DNA of 64,000 bases, taken from positions 4,030,001-4,094,000 of the forward strand of contig NZ_CP082269.1 of NCBI RefSeq assembly GCF_019880405.1. The letters run 5' to 3'. The notes beneath the pieces were generated by a model. That model was not told the origin of the DNA. It saw only the letters and a list, made by a program, of their open reading frames with translations, and did not search any database. Shown here piece by piece: positions 19,965-29,790 of the stretch. This DNA comes from Enterobacter sp. C2. Its GTDB lineage: Bacteria > Pseudomonadota > Gammaproteobacteria > Enterobacterales > Enterobacteriaceae. The position numbers and the translations under genes were made by a program. Within the stretch, counting starts at the first letter, position 1; each line of letters starts with the position of its first letter.

Positions 19965-20668
19965 ATGCGTTCAATCCAGCGTGCCAGCAGTTCCGGCAGC
20001 ATGGCCGCCACCTCTTGCAGCAGCTGGGTGCCTTGATCCGGATGGTAGTGGGTCACATCCCGGCTACTGAAAATAATCACGCCGAGATCGCCGTCGCGGC
20101 CCATCATGGAGAGCGCCACGGAGCCGATAGCACGCGCTTCAGGCAGTAGCAGCAGCAGCTCAGGCCCGTTAAGCGGCCCCAGATAGTGGTTCTCATGACC
20201 CAGGCGCTGAATACGCAGCGGCTCAAACGCCTGCCGACTCAGCGCCAGATGGGTAAAGTCAGAGGGCGCGCCGATGCGCCAGCGATCGGAGAACAGACGG
20301 ATGCTGGCACCGGCCAGACCCATCTCTTTTGCCCAGCGCTGGAAACGCACCAGCAGATCCTCAAGGCTGCTGGCCGAAGCCATCTGCCCCTGCAGACGCA
20401 GCAGGCAGGAGAAGAGATCTTCATTGCTGCTCGCCTGCTCCATCAGCAGGGTCATGTTCTCTTCCAGCAGGTTAATATGGTTGCGCGCGCGCACCATCTG
20501 CCACTCAACCAGCGATACCGCGCCGCGCACCGGGTGCGGGACCTCGATCATCTGGACCGCCTGGGCATTGCGGATAAAAAACTCAGGATTGCGCAGCAGG
20601 TAATCCACGACCTCACGATCGGTTAGTTCGGCCAGGGCCGCCTGCTGCTCTTCCTCAATGTGCTTCAT
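19961..20668 (-). CDS. yigA: DUF484 family protein YigA
   Basis: The protein has 235 residues, as E. coli YigA. It has an N-terminal helical region followed by a GAF-like domain with [22 protein letters not shown], the DUF484 signature. Its function is unknown. Its place between dapF and xerC is conserved across enterobacteria and it overlaps both neighbours by 4 bp, which suggests tight translational coupling. Confidence 0.93.
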   Translation of the reverse strand: MKHIEEEQQAALAELTDREVVDYLLRNPEFFIRNAQAVQMIEVPHPVRGAVSLVEWQMVRARNHINLLEENMTLLMEQASSNEDLFSCLLRLQGQMASASSLEDLLVRFQRWAKEMGLAGASIRLFSDRWRIGAPSDFTHLALSRQAFEPLRIQRLGHENHYLGPLNGPELLLLLPEARAIGSVALSMMGRDGDLGVIIFSSRDVTHYHPDQGTQLLQEVAAMLPELLARWIERI

Positions 20669-21489
20669 AGATGAATAAATCCGTCGTAGACGTGTGTTGC
20701 CGGGCCGGTCATAAACAGCGGCTGGCCCGGACCCTTCCAGGCAATATCAAGACGGCCGCCTGGAAGCTCCACGCGTACCTCTTCTGCCAGTAAACCTTGC
20801 TGGATCCCTACGGCCACCGCCGCACAGGCACCGCTGCCGCAGGCCTGGGTTTCGCCCGCGCCGCGTTCAAAGACGCGCAGGCGAATATGTTCGCGCTTAA
20901 CGACCTGCATAAAGCCGATATTGGCGCGCTCCGGGAAGCGCTCGTGGCTCTCCAGCACCGGACCTAAGGTTTCTACCGGGGCGGTGTCGACATTGTCCAC
21001 CTGAATCACGCAGTGCGGATTCCCCATCGAAACGACGCCGCACAGAATGGTCTGTTCAGCGACGCGCATGATATAGGTTTTTTCCGCTTTGTTCGCACGG
21101 AACGGCACGGCAGAGGGCTCAAAATTGGGCTCCCCCATATTCACCTGGACCAGCTCATCTTCCGTGACGCTCAGCACCATGCGTCCGTTGGCGGTGCTGA
21201 CACGGATATCACGCTTGTTGGTCAGCCCCTTCAAACGGACAAAACGAGCGAAGCAGCGTGCACCGTTGCCGCACTGCGACACTTCGCTGCCGTCGGCATT
21301 GTAGATCCGGTAGTGAAAGTCGAGATCCGGATCGTAAGGCGGCTCGACGATCAGCAGCTGATCGAAGCCAACGCCCAGATGGCGATCCGCCAGCCGGCGG
21401 ATCAGCTCTGGCGAAAAGAAGACATTCTGCGTTACCGCGTCGACGACCATAAAGTCGTTGCCAAGGCCATGCATTTTAGAGAACTGCAT
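20665..21489 (-). CDS. dapF: Diaminopimelate epimerase
   Basis: DapF converts LL- to meso-diaminopimelate, the precursor of lysine and of the peptidoglycan cross-link. The ATG at 21489 ([17 protein letters not shown]), after GGAG, gives 274 residues, the E. coli length. The two catalytic cysteines are in QCGNGARC and [16 protein letters not shown]. It overlaps yigA by 4 bp and lies 35 bp after lptM on the same strand. Confidence 0.98.
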   Translation of the reverse strand: MQFSKMHGLGNDFMVVDAVTQNVFFSPELIRRLADRHLGVGFDQLLIVEPPYDPDLDFHYRIYNADGSEVSQCGNGARCFARFVRLKGLTNKRDIRVSTANGRMVLSVTEDELVQVNMGEPNFEPSAVPFRANKAEKTYIMRVAEQTILCGVVSMGNPHCVIQVDNVDTAPVETLGPVLESHERFPERANIGFMQVVKREHIRLRVFERGAGETQACGSGACAAVAVGIQQGLLAEEVRVELPGGRLDIAWKGPGQPLFMTGPATHVYDGFIHL

Positions 21490-21524
21490 CATTGACTCCA
21501 TTGCACAGAAACAGAATGTTACCG

Positions 21525-21728
21525 TCAGTAAATCACCTGGGTTGGGCCATCGGCGGTCCCGCGATCGTTACGCGTCGGCGTGCCCGTCTGAGCCGGGTTA
21601 TCCACTTTCTTGGTTGGCGGCGGAGCAGATTTGTCAGCGGGCGGGAAATAGAGAGGTCCCTTCAAACCGCAGCCCGTCAGGCTAAAGAGGGTCAGAAGTA
21701 TCGCCAGCGAACGAAAAACGTTTTTCAT
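21525..21728 (-). CDS. lptM: LPS-assembly lipoprotein LptM (YifL)
   Basis: From the ATG at 21728 the protein has 67 residues, as in E. coli. The N-terminus is a lipoprotein signal peptide with the lipobox LTGC at about residues 17-20, followed by [13 protein letters not shown], the conserved part, and a Pro/Thr-rich tail. LptM stabilises the LptD-LptE translocon by mimicking LPS and promotes LptD oxidation. It is the first gene upstream of dapF and may share its transcript. Confidence 0.95.
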   Translation of the reverse strand: MKNVFRSLAILLTLFSLTGCGLKGPLYFPPADKSAPPPTKKVDNPAQTGTPTRNDRGTADGPTQVIY

Positions 21729-21863
21729 TATGGTTGCCTGTAAGTTCATGCTTTATGTTTTCTATCATCGCAGGAGAGGGCACAAAAGCAAGAGTTTGCA
21801 CGCCGCCTGCAATGGGAATTATTTCGCGTTATACTGCCGCCATCACGATCAGAAGGAAAAAAA

Positions 21864-22184
21864 ATGAACGACTCTGAGTTTCACCGCCTTGCCGATGGCC
21901 TGTGGCAGAACATTGAAGAGCGCCTGGATAGCTGGGACGGCGACAGCGATATCGACTGCGAGATCAACGGCGGCGTGCTGACCCTAACCTTTGAAAACGG
22001 CAGCAAAATCATCATTAACCGTCAGGAGCCGCTGCACCAGGTGTGGCTGGCAGCGAAACAGGGCGGCTATCACTTCGACCTGAAAGGCGACGCGTGGATC
22101 TGCGATCGCACCGGCGACGATTTTTGGGATGTGCTGGAGCAGGCGGCAACGCAGCAGGCCGGGGAGCCGGTGAGCTTCCGTTAA
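21864..22184 (+). CDS. cyaY: Bacterial frataxin CyaY
   Basis: CyaY is an iron-binding protein that modulates IscS in iron-sulfur cluster assembly. The protein has 106 residues, the E. coli length. The N-terminal acidic helix and first strand ([18 protein letters not shown]) carry the iron-binding Asp/Glu cluster and [14 protein letters not shown] and [17 protein letters not shown] complete the frataxin fold. It is divergent from lptM and convergent with cyaA. Confidence 0.97.
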   Translation: MNDSEFHRLADGLWQNIEERLDSWDGDSDIDCEINGGVLTLTFENGSKIIINRQEPLHQVWLAAKQGGYHFDLKGDAWICDRTGDDFWDVLEQAATQQAGEPVSFR

Positions 22185-22202
22185 TAACGGTTACGCGCCC
22201 TC

Positions 22203-22233
22203 GTAGGCCCGGTAAGCGCAGCGCCACCGGGCG
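22203..22233. repeat. REP-like palindrome between cyaY and cyaA
   Basis: GTAGGCCCGGTAAGCGCAGC followed by GCCACCGGGCG forms an imperfect palindrome with CCCGGT/ACCGGG arms. It resembles the elements at 50998 and 55125 and lies between two convergent genes, the usual REP setting. Confidence 0.65.
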
Positions 22234-22253
22234 TTACTTTAAGAGAACAGTCC

Positions 22254-24800
22254 TCAGGAAAAATAGTGCTGCAGCAGTGGCGCGTCGTTGTTTGGACTGG
22301 CCGGCGGCACTACGCCAATCGCCTGATTGCGGAACGGGATCACCTGCGCACGCCCATCAACTTTTACAATCTGATAGAACTGCGGCAGATTGAAGTTGAT
22401 AAAGCTGGAGCCGTAGGTAAAGCGATCGTGGGATGAAGAGTAGAAGCGGCTTACGTCGCGCACCAGCTCCTCTTTGCTGCCCTCGCAGTGGTGATACACC
22501 TCTGCCCGGTTGCTCTCGTCCAGGATATAAATATTAAAGCCCGCCTCGTCACCCGACTCTTCAAAGAAGAACTGGATAATCCCTTCGCTGGCAAACCCAT
22601 CCACCACCGGCGGCAGTTTGACCTGATTGGTCTCTACCTGCACCGACAGGCCGTGCAGCTTGTTGTGGGAGATCGCGCCATAGAACTCAATGGCATTCTC
22701 CAACTTCTGCACCGAGACGTTCAGACGCTCAAAGAAGAGGCCCCACGTCTGCCCGGCGACGCGTAGCGCTTTAAAGCGTCCGGTCTCCTGGCGGGTGCTG
22801 GAGAGGCGCAGTTCGATACACTCTGACACCAGCTGCTGCACCCGGGTACGAATCAAACCGCGCAGGTGTTGGCTATAGCAGAACACCTCAACGCTATCCG
22901 GCGGCGCGGCGTCCTGATGCATCTTGCCCAGAATGGTTTTCAGCGCCTCGATCATCGCCTGCTCGCCGTTAAAGTGCAGGGTACGCACCTCGTTCCACGA
23001 GTTGCGATAGAGCAGATCGACGCTGCCTACCAGACAGTTTTGCTGCTCGCCAAAGCTAAACACATCCAGCTTGCGGAAGTCAAAATGGACCACCTGATTG
23101 CGGAACGCCGCCGTCGGGTCATACTCCAGATTAACAATGATCGCCAGATGACGAATTTCACACGGGCTGTAGAGCGCCTTCGGCGTCGGTGCAGGCAGAC
23201 GCAGCGGGAAGTGGTGTGACACGTCGGCCACCATCTCCTGCAGCTTCGCCAGATCGACAATGCCGTTGCCCTTAATAAACAGATGCGTGCGCGACGTCAG
23301 CAGGCCGTTAAACCATGCCCACGCCACCAGCTTGTTCAGATAGCGGTTATACTCCAGCGGCTGCTGGCTGATAATCGAATCCATACTCGGGGCGCGGTTA
23401 TAGAGATACCAGCCGGAGCGGTTGGCGCGGCCAGGCGGCACATGAATAAAGGTCAGATTCGGCTCAGAGAGATCCGGCGAAATCTGCGGGTTTACCAGCG
23501 TCACTTTCCCCGGCAGCGCTTCAAACGCGGCATACAGCTTACGGGTCAGGACGCCGATATCCTGCGGACTGGCGGAGACGCTCAGGTTGTTACGGCGTGC
23601 AAAGCGGATCAAGTTACGATAGCTCTGCATCATGGCATCAAGCAGCTCGTTATGCGCTTCGCGCACCTGGCCGATTTTCCAGTTGGCGCGGTTATCGAGC
23701 ATGGCGAGACGCGCTTCGTCCCAGCCCCACTCCTTCACCAGCGAACTCACGACTTCGCGTCGCCAGCCAACGCAGGCGCGCTCGCGGCTCAGCTTTTCAC
23801 ACACTTTTAGGTAAAAACAGCGACGCACCAGATCAAGGCGCGTAAAGTCTTCAATCGCCGTCAGATAGTGAGTGACCCGCTCCAGCATCATGCAGTAGTG
23901 ATCAAGTCCAAAGGAGACGATCTCCCCGTCATGCAGCCGCTGTTTGATATCTTTTGCCAGCAGGCGCGTGTTCGGGTACTCCCAGGAGTAGGCCTCCAGC
24001 AGCAGCGTTTTCAGCACCGCTTTATAAGGAGAGTCGATACTTTTATAGAGCTGCCACAGGCTAGCCCCGAAGTACTCCTCCGCCGACAGCGAGCTCAGCC
24101 CGCCGAGATCCAGCCATTCGTTTGGCGTCAGCACGCCCTGGGCATACAGCGACATCACGTAGTCGTCGTAGTTAGCCTCTTCATCGCCGGGCACCATATT
24201 CCACAGAATACGTTTCCCCGCCAGCCGCACGGCGGTACGGTAGAACTCATCAAGCAGTAGGATGTGCTGAGTAGAGCCGCAGTCTTCCCCGCCGAGGCTG
24301 CCGCTTTCGTTATGGCGGAAGCGGTTTTCGTCGATCAGGAAGAAGCTCACCTCTACGCCGAGCGAGGCGGCCCAGCTCTCCAGCAGGCTGCATTTACGTT
24401 GTAATAGCTGGCGCTCATCGCTGTCGAGCCACGACTGATGACACACCCAGATATCAAGATCGGAAGAGCTGCTCTGTCCGACCGATGAGGTGCTGCCCAT
24501 GGTATAGAGGCCAGTGATCGGCAGTTCGCCCTTAGGCGACTCCTGTACCGGCAGGCCGCGGCTTAGCTCCAGCTCGTTAAGGTAGTGGAGCTGGTTTTCA
24601 TCGGGCGTGTAGAGGCAGATGCCACAGGGAACGCTACCTTCAAGGTAACCCGGCATCAGCGGATGATGATAATGCAACAATGTAGGCAGCAGACTGTATA
24701 CCTGCTGGAAAGCAGGCCCCATAGCGGCCAGCGCGCGATCGACACGCAGTTGGTTTATGGCATCCAGTCTCTGTTTCAGAGTCTCAATATAGAGGTACAA
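22254..24800 (-). CDS. cyaA: Class I adenylate cyclase
   Basis: CyaA makes cAMP, the co-activator of CRP. The protein has 848 residues, the E. coli length. The N-terminal catalytic domain has the nucleotidyltransferase signature [20 protein letters not shown] near residue 105-125; the C-terminal half is the regulatory region that responds to the glucose PTS protein EIIA-Glc. The start is TTG at 24800, as in E. coli, where this weak codon limits synthesis. A CRP site lies in the promoter region. Confidence 0.98.
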   Translation of the reverse strand: MYLYIETLKQRLDAINQLRVDRALAAMGPAFQQVYSLLPTLLHYHHPLMPGYLEGSVPCGICLYTPDENQLHYLNELELSRGLPVQESPKGELPITGLYTMGSTSSVGQSSSSDLDIWVCHQSWLDSDERQLLQRKCSLLESWAASLGVEVSFFLIDENRFRHNESGSLGGEDCGSTQHILLLDEFYRTAVRLAGKRILWNMVPGDEEANYDDYVMSLYAQGVLTPNEWLDLGGLSSLSAEEYFGASLWQLYKSIDSPYKAVLKTLLLEAYSWEYPNTRLLAKDIKQRLHDGEIVSFGLDHYCMMLERVTHYLTAIEDFTRLDLVRRCFYLKVCEKLSRERACVGWRREVVSSLVKEWGWDEARLAMLDNRANWKIGQVREAHNELLDAMMQSYRNLIRFARRNNLSVSASPQDIGVLTRKLYAAFEALPGKVTLVNPQISPDLSEPNLTFIHVPPGRANRSGWYLYNRAPSMDSIISQQPLEYNRYLNKLVAWAWFNGLLTSRTHLFIKGNGIVDLAKLQEMVADVSHHFPLRLPAPTPKALYSPCEIRHLAIIVNLEYDPTAAFRNQVVHFDFRKLDVFSFGEQQNCLVGSVDLLYRNSWNEVRTLHFNGEQAMIEALKTILGKMHQDAAPPDSVEVFCYSQHLRGLIRTRVQQLVSECIELRLSSTRQETGRFKALRVAGQTWGLFFERLNVSVQKLENAIEFYGAISHNKLHGLSVQVETNQVKLPPVVDGFASEGIIQFFFEESGDEAGFNIYILDESNRAEVYHHCEGSKEELVRDVSRFYSSSHDRFTYGSSFINFNLPQFYQIVKVDGRAQVIPFRNQAIGVVPPASPNNDAPLLQHYFS

Positions 24801-25144
24801 GACGTATCGCCTGATGTTTTAAACCTTTCCGTAGCGCCATGCTGACAGCAACGTCGGCAATCGCGGTCCGGTTCAGATTTTTAGTATTACAAAGATACCC
24901 GTCACCCTTTTTCGTCCTTATGATTATGTGAGGACAGACGAAAAAATGGTCTAAAACGTGATCAATTTAACACCTTGCCGATTGACCGTAAAGAAAGATG
25001 CGCTACATACAAGTGTAGCATCGTTCGTTACGTGTAAATCTCAGAATACGGCCACTTCGCCCTCCTGTGCAATCACCCGTGAAAACTGACACCCTAAGAC
25101 AACAGTGTTAGGATGGTCGATGGACGACAATGACGGTAACAAGC
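24801..25144. promoter_or_regulatory. cyaA-hemC divergent promoter region
   Basis: This 344-bp region carries no gene. It holds the promoters and long leaders of cyaA (minus) and hemC (plus) and the CRP site at 24957-24972. The part near cyaA corresponds to its untranslated leader. Confidence 0.7.
24957..24972 (-). promoter_or_regulatory. CRP site of cyaA
   Basis: On the minus strand TGTTAAATTGATCACG matches the CRP pattern TGTGA-N6-TCACA in the second half site perfectly up to its last base, and the sequence corresponds to the known CRP site over the E. coli cyaA P2 promoter. It would give negative feedback by cAMP-CRP. Confidence 0.8.
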
Positions 25145-26086
25145 ATGCCAGACACTATTTTAAGAATCGCCACACGCCAAAGCCCTCTTGCGCTCTGGCA
25201 GGCACACTATGTTCAGCAGCGCCTGATGGCCTGCCATCCGGGGCTCAACGTTGAGCTGGTGCCGATGGTCACGCGTGGCGATGTGATCCTCGATACCCCC
25301 CTCGCGAAAGTCGGCGGCAAAGGGCTGTTCGTTAAAGAGCTAGAGCTGGCCCTGATTGAGAACCGCGCCGATCTGGCCGTCCACTCGATGAAAGATGTGC
25401 CGGTTGAATTCCCGCAAGGGCTGGGTCTGGTCACCATCTGCGAGCGGGAAGATCCCCGCGATGCCTTTGTCTCTAATCACTACGAGAATTTGGACGCCCT
25501 GCCTGCGGGCAGCGTGGTTGGCACGTCAAGTTTACGCCGCCAGTGTCAGCTGGCCGAACGCCGCCCGGATCTGGAGATCCGTTCGCTACGCGGCAACGTC
25601 GGCACCCGGCTGGGCAAGCTCGATAACGGCGACTACGACGCCATCATTCTTGCGGTTGCCGGACTCAAACGTCTCGATCTCGAGTCACGTATTCGCGTGG
25701 CGCTGCCGCCGGAACTCTCTCTGCCCGCCGTGGGACAGGGTGCGGTAGGCATTGAGTGCCGTCTGAACGATGAGCGCACCCGCGCGCTGCTGGCACCGCT
25801 TAACCATGATGATACCGCGCTGCGCGTCAAAGCCGAGCGGGCCATGAACATGCGGCTGGAAGGCGGCTGCCAGGTACCTATCGGCAGCTATGCTGAACTG
25901 GTCGCCGGTGAAATCTGGCTGCGGGCGCTGGTGGGTGCACCGGATGGTTCAGTGATGGTCCGGGGTGAACGCCGTGGCAAGCCGGAAGAGGCGGAGCAGC
26001 TGGGGGTGTCCCTCGCTGAAGAGCTGCTGGCTAACGGCGCGCGTGAGATCCTGGCCGAGGTCTATAACGGAGAAGCGCCTGCATGA
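25145..26086 (+). CDS. hemC: Hydroxymethylbilane synthase (porphobilinogen deaminase)
   Basis: HemC joins four porphobilinogen units into hydroxymethylbilane. From the ATG at 25145 it has 313 residues, the E. coli length; an in-frame ATG at 25130 would add five. Motifs: [14 protein letters not shown] at the start, [21 protein letters not shown], and EGGCQVPIG, whose Cys aligns with E. coli Cys242 that carries the dipyrromethane cofactor. It overlaps hemD by 4 bp. Confidence 0.98.
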   Translation: MPDTILRIATRQSPLALWQAHYVQQRLMACHPGLNVELVPMVTRGDVILDTPLAKVGGKGLFVKELELALIENRADLAVHSMKDVPVEFPQGLGLVTICEREDPRDAFVSNHYENLDALPAGSVVGTSSLRRQCQLAERRPDLEIRSLRGNVGTRLGKLDNGDYDAIILAVAGLKRLDLESRIRVALPPELSLPAVGQGAVGIECRLNDERTRALLAPLNHDDTALRVKAERAMNMRLEGGCQVPIGSYAELVAGEIWLRALVGAPDGSVMVRGERRGKPEEAEQLGVSLAEELLANGAREILAEVYNGEAPA

Positions 26087-26823
26087 GTATCCTGGTCACC
26101 CGCCCCTCTCCCGCCGGGGAGGAATTAGTGAGCCGTCTGCGCGCACTGGGCAAGGTGGCCTGGAGCTTTCCGCTGATCGAATTTACCCCTGGCCGGGAGC
26201 TGGCTACGCTGCCCGACCGCCTTGCCGCATTTTCTGCTAACGATCTTATCTTTGTGCTGTCGCAGCATGCGGTGGCATTTGCTCACGCGCATCTCCAGCA
26301 TCACGGCCTCCATTGGCCGCTTGCGCCCCGCTATTTTGCCATTGGGCGTACTACCGCCCTCGCACTTCATACCGTAAGCGGCATCGATGTACGCTATCCG
26401 TTGGATCGGGAAATTAGCGAAGTGTTGCTACAATTACCTGAATTACAAAATATTGCAGGTAAGCGTGCAATGCTGTTACGTGGCAACGGTGGACGCGAGC
26501 TGTTAGGCGACACGCTGGCGGCACGCGGTGCTGATGTTACATTTTGTGAATGTTATCAACGTAGTGCGAAGTATTATGACGGCGCGGAAGAGGCTATGCG
26601 CTGGCAGACTCGCGGCGTTACCACCCTTGTGGTGACCAGCGGCGAGATGCTCCAGCAGCTTTTCTCATTGATTCCAGCCTGGTATCGCGAAAACTGGTTA
26701 CTTCGCTGCCGTCTTTTGGTGGTAAGCGAACGTCTGGCGCACCTCGCCCGGGATCTGGGCTGGCAGGATATTCAGGTCGCTGATAACGCTGACAACGATG
26801 CGCTGCTGCGCGCATTACAATAA
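26083..26823 (+). CDS. hemD: Uroporphyrinogen-III synthase
   Basis: HemD cyclises hydroxymethylbilane and inverts ring D to give uroporphyrinogen III. The protein has 246 residues as in E. coli. The fold is two alpha/beta lobes with little strict conservation; [41 protein letters not shown] and [12 protein letters not shown] are recognisable. It overlaps hemC by 4 bp and precedes hemX by 21 bp. Confidence 0.96.
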   Translation: MSILVTRPSPAGEELVSRLRALGKVAWSFPLIEFTPGRELATLPDRLAAFSANDLIFVLSQHAVAFAHAHLQHHGLHWPLAPRYFAIGRTTALALHTVSGIDVRYPLDREISEVLLQLPELQNIAGKRAMLLRGNGGRELLGDTLAARGADVTFCECYQRSAKYYDGAEEAMRWQTRGVTTLVVTSGEMLQQLFSLIPAWYRENWLLRCRLLVVSERLAHLARDLGWQDIQVADNADNDALLRALQ

Positions 26824-26844
26824 CTCTCATAATGGGAAGCCATA

Positions 26845-28032
26845 ATGACGGAACAAGAAAACACCTCTGCCGGGGTTGAAGAGACCAGGGAGGCCGTGGA
26901 GATGACGCCACAGCCAGAAAAAACTGAGAAGAAAGATCGCGCCATTAAGACCAGTCTCGCGCTGAGCGCGATTGCCATCGCCATTGCGCTGGCGGCGGGC
27001 GTAGGGCTTTATGGCTGGGTGAAACAGCAGACTTCAACGCAGTCCGCTAACAGCGACGCGCTGGTGAGCCAAATTACCGCCCTGCAAAAAGCGCAGGAGA
27101 CGCAAAAAACGCAGTTTGAAGGCATTATCAAGCAGCAGAGCGATGCCCTGGCCGCCGCAGAGCGCCAGCAGGCCGAGCAAAACAAGCAGCTTGATGAGCT
27201 ATCGCAGAAGGTCGCGACCATCTCCGGAACCGACGCCAAAACCTGGCTGCTGGCCCAGGCCGATTTCCTGGTGAAGCTGGCCGGTCGTAAGCTATGGAGC
27301 GATGGCGACGTCACTACCGCTGCCGCGCTGCTGAAAAGCGCCGACTCAAGTCTGGCCGATATGAACGATCCCAGCCTGATCGCCGCCCGCCGCGCTATTA
27401 CCGACGACGTGGCCAGCCTCTCCGGCGTGGCGCAGGTTGATTACGACGGCATCATCCTCAAGGTTAACCAGCTCTCCAACCAGATCGACAATCTGCGCCT
27501 TGCGGATAACAACGACGACGATGCGCCGATGGATAACGACAGCAGCGAACTCTCCAGTTCGCTAAGCGAGTGGCGAGTAAATCTGCAAAAGAGCTGGCAC
27601 AACTTTATGGACAGCTTTATTACCGTTCGCCGCCGCGATGAGACCGCGGTCCCGCTGCTCGCTCCGAACCAGGATATCTACCTGCGCGAGAACATCCGCT
27701 CTCGTCTGCTGGTTGCCGCGCAGGCCGTGCCGCGTCATCAGGAAGAGACCTACAAGCAGGCGCTGGATAACGTCTCCAGCTGGGTACGCGCTTACTACGA
27801 TACCGATGATGCGAGCACCAAAGCGTTCCTTGAAGAGGTGGATAAACTCAGCCAGCAGAATATCACCATGGAGCTGCCGGATTCGCTGCAAAGCCAGCCG
27901 ATTCTGGAGAAGCTGATGCAGACGCGCGTGCGTAACCTGCTGGCACAGCCAGCGGCAGCGACGAATGAAGCTCCGCCAGCTCCGGCGGCAAATGAAGCAG
28001 CGCCTGCCGCTGCGCCGCAGCAGGGGGAATAA
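26845..28032 (+). CDS. hemX: HemX-family inner-membrane protein
   Basis: The protein has 395 residues. An acidic cytoplasmic N-terminus (about 1-35) is followed by one membrane helix near residues 36-57, a Gln/Lys-rich coiled coil to about 130 and a periplasmic globular part, then an Ala/Pro-rich tail. It was once called a uroporphyrinogen methylase, but it lacks such a domain and its function is uncertain. It lies between hemD and hemY (2 bp) in one operon. Confidence 0.93.
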   Translation: MTEQENTSAGVEETREAVEMTPQPEKTEKKDRAIKTSLALSAIAIAIALAAGVGLYGWVKQQTSTQSANSDALVSQITALQKAQETQKTQFEGIIKQQSDALAAAERQQAEQNKQLDELSQKVATISGTDAKTWLLAQADFLVKLAGRKLWSDGDVTTAAALLKSADSSLADMNDPSLIAARRAITDDVASLSGVAQVDYDGIILKVNQLSNQIDNLRLADNNDDDAPMDNDSSELSSSLSEWRVNLQKSWHNFMDSFITVRRRDETAVPLLAPNQDIYLRENIRSRLLVAAQAVPRHQEETYKQALDNVSSWVRAYYDTDDASTKAFLEEVDKLSQQNITMELPDSLQSQPILEKLMQTRVRNLLAQPAAATNEAPPAPAANEAAPAAAPQQGE

Positions 28033-28034
28033 TC

Positions 28035-29231
28035 ATGCTAAAAGTATTGCTCCTCTTTGCACTGCTGCTTGCCGGGATCGTGGTCGGGCCTATGGTCGCC
28101 GGACATCAGGGCTATGTGCTGATCCAGACTGATAATTACAATATTGAAACCAGCGTGACGGGTTTGGTGATTATCCTGATCCTCGCCATGGTGGTGCTCT
28201 TTGCCGTTGAGTGGCTGCTGCGCCGTATTTTCCATACCGGTGCGCGCACCCGCGGCTGGTTCACAGGTCGCAAACGCCGCCGCGCCCGCAAGCAGACCGA
28301 GCAGGCGCTGTTGAAGCTGGCTGAAGGTGATTATCAGCAGGTTGAAAAGCTGATGGCGAAGAATGCCGATCACGCCGAACAGCCGATGGTCAACTATCTG
28401 CTGGCCGCCGAGGCAGCCCAGCAGCGCGGCGATGAGGCCCGGGCTAATCAGCATCTGCAGCGCGCTACCGAGCTTGCTGGCCACGATCCTATTCCGGTTG
28501 AGATCACGCGCGTGCGTCTGCAGCTGGCGCGTAACGAAAACCACGCGGCGCGCCACGGCGTTGATAACCTGCTTGAGATTACGCCTCGCCACCCGGAAGT
28601 GCTGCGTCTGGCCGAGCAGGCCTATATTCGTACCGGAGCCTGGAACTCGCTGCTGGACTGTCTCCCTTCCATGGCGAAAGCAGGCGTCGGTGACGAAGCC
28701 CACCGCGAGGCGCTGGCCCAGCAGGCGTGGATCGGCATGATGGATCAGGCGCGGGCCGAAGGAGGCAGCGACGGCCTGAAGACCTGGTGGAAGCACCAGA
28801 GCCGTAAGACCCGTCATCAGGTTGCGCTCCAGGCGGCCATGGCCGAGCATCTGATTGAGTGTGACGATCATGATACCGCCCAGGCGATCCTGCTCGACGG
28901 ACTGAAGCGTCAGTATGACGATCGTCTGGTACTGCTGATCCCGCGTCTGAAAACCAACAACCCCGAGCAGGTAGAGAAGGCGCTGCGCCAGCAGATTAAA
29001 ATCCAAGGCGATCGCCCGCTGTTATGGAGTACGCTTGGCCAGTCGCTGATGAAGCACGGTGAGTGGAAAGAGGCGAGCCTGGCGTTCCGCGCCGCGCTGA
29101 AGCAGCGCCCGGATCCGTTTGATTATGCCTGGCTGGCCGATACCCTTGATCGTCTGCAGCAGCCGGAAGAAGCAGCCGCCATGCGCCGTGACGGCCTGAT
29201 GCATACCCTGCAGAACAATCCCCCGCAGTAA
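28035..29231 (+). CDS. hemY: HemY, TPR-containing inner-membrane protein of haem metabolism
   Basis: The protein has 398 residues, the E. coli length. Two hydrophobic segments lie at about 3-20 and 41-61, followed by a soluble region rich in tetratricopeptide-like helical pairs (for example LLWSTLGQSLMKHGEWKEASLAFRAAL). It is not the protoporphyrinogen oxidase that shares the name in Bacillus; a scaffold role in haem synthesis is presumed. It is the last gene of hemCDXY and ends convergent with glmZ. Confidence 0.95.
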   Translation: MLKVLLLFALLLAGIVVGPMVAGHQGYVLIQTDNYNIETSVTGLVIILILAMVVLFAVEWLLRRIFHTGARTRGWFTGRKRRRARKQTEQALLKLAEGDYQQVEKLMAKNADHAEQPMVNYLLAAEAAQQRGDEARANQHLQRATELAGHDPIPVEITRVRLQLARNENHAARHGVDNLLEITPRHPEVLRLAEQAYIRTGAWNSLLDCLPSMAKAGVGDEAHREALAQQAWIGMMDQARAEGGSDGLKTWWKHQSRKTRHQVALQAAMAEHLIECDDHDTAQAILLDGLKRQYDDRLVLLIPRLKTNNPEQVEKALRQQIKIQGDRPLLWSTLGQSLMKHGEWKEASLAFRAALKQRPDPFDYAWLADTLDRLQQPEEAAAMRRDGLMHTLQNNPPQ

Positions 29232-29240
29232 ACCCGCCAT

Positions 29241-29273
29241 AAAAAAACGCCCGCTCTGAAACCAGAGCGGGCA
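29241..29273 (-). terminator. Rho-independent terminator of glmZ
   Basis: On the minus strand GCCCGCTCTGG/CCAGAGCGGGC forms a strong stem with a three-base loop followed by a run of seven T. It also lies directly after the hemY stop and may stop hemY transcription in the other direction, though no T tract follows on that side. Confidence 0.9.
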
Positions 29274-29448
29274 TTAAACAGGTCTGCGTGACAACAAATT
29301 TGGTGCTTCACTCAACGTTGTGTCCATGGTGTTTGATGAGGCCGGAGCGACATCTGTCTGTGGACGATAAGCACCATTAAACGGCTCTGCGTCATTCCTG
29401 AGTTTATGAGGCCTTGCGGCGAGCATAAGAGATGGAATGAGCATCTAC
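29241..29448 (-). ncRNA. glmZ: Small regulatory RNA GlmZ
   Basis: Read on the minus strand, 29448 to 29241 begins GTAGATGCTCATTCCATCTC and matches my memory of E. coli GlmZ through most of its 207 nt, including ACACAACGTTGAGTGAAGCA, which lies in the glmS pairing and processing region. It ends in a GC stem with T7. GlmZ activates glmS translation with Hfq and is cleaved by RNase E with RapZ. Its place next to hemY is also the E. coli one. Confidence 0.93.
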
Positions 29449-29459
29449 AGGTATATTAT

Positions 29460-29475
29460 TGCACAAGCCGTGCCA
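29460..29475 (-). promoter_or_regulatory. Sigma54-type promoter of glmZ
   Basis: TGGCACGGCTTGTGCA on the minus strand fits the sigma54 consensus TGGCAC-N5-TTGCA with one mismatch. The -12 GC pair lies 13-14 bases upstream of the expected GlmZ 5' end at 29448, the right spacing. The AATAATAT stretch just downstream could give an overlapping sigma70 promoter, as described for glmY/glmZ in several enterobacteria. Confidence 0.75.
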
Positions 29476-29580
29476 CTTTTTCACTCCTAAAACTAGCAGC
29501 CTGTATTCATTTAGGAATTATGGAAGACGTCACGAAATGGCGTTGAGAAGCAGGGTGAAATGCGCATAAAACAGTAAAAG

Positions 29581-29598
29581 TGTCGCCTTATGGCGACA
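29581..29598. promoter_or_regulatory. GlrR (QseF) activator site 1 upstream of glmZ
   Basis: TGTCGCCTTATGGCGACA is an exact TGTC-N10-GACA, the GlrR binding pattern, centred about 140 bp upstream of the glmZ start. The palindrome is longer than the motif needs and could also be read as a hairpin. Confidence 0.7.
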
Positions 29599-29643
29599 AA
29601 AAAGATATTTCCATAATAAGATCATTTAAAACAATAGATTAAA

Positions 29644-29661
29644 TGTCTTACATTAACGACA
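29644..29661. promoter_or_regulatory. GlrR (QseF) activator site 2 upstream of glmZ
   Basis: TGTCTTACATTAACGACA is a second exact TGTC-N10-GACA, 63 bp (about six helical turns) from the first. Two such motifs in an AT-rich region upstream of a sigma54-type promoter are unlikely by chance. The site lies only 130 bp upstream of the tccC-like gene. Confidence 0.65.
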
Positions 29662-29790
29662 CCTGATATAGCCTTTGTCTCCTTAATAGTTTTCAGCCTC
29701 TCTATTTTGTTCATTTCCGCAGGCCGGGATGCTGTACCTTTTGTTTAATATTGCGCCAAGTGCGCTTAATAAAAATAAAAAGGAATCGAA
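29662..29790 (+). promoter_or_regulatory. Region upstream of the tccC-like gene
   Basis: The AT-rich stretch between the second GlrR site and the tccC-like start should hold its promoter. I see no clear -35/-10 pair. The ribosome site AAGGA at a good distance from the ATG is strong. Confidence 0.4.

Noticed and set aside
29581-29598. The palindrome TGTCGCCTTATGGCGACA as a terminator
   Set aside because: It fits a terminator only loosely, with no gene ending nearby, and it is an exact GlrR motif with a second copy 63 bp away upstream of glmZ.
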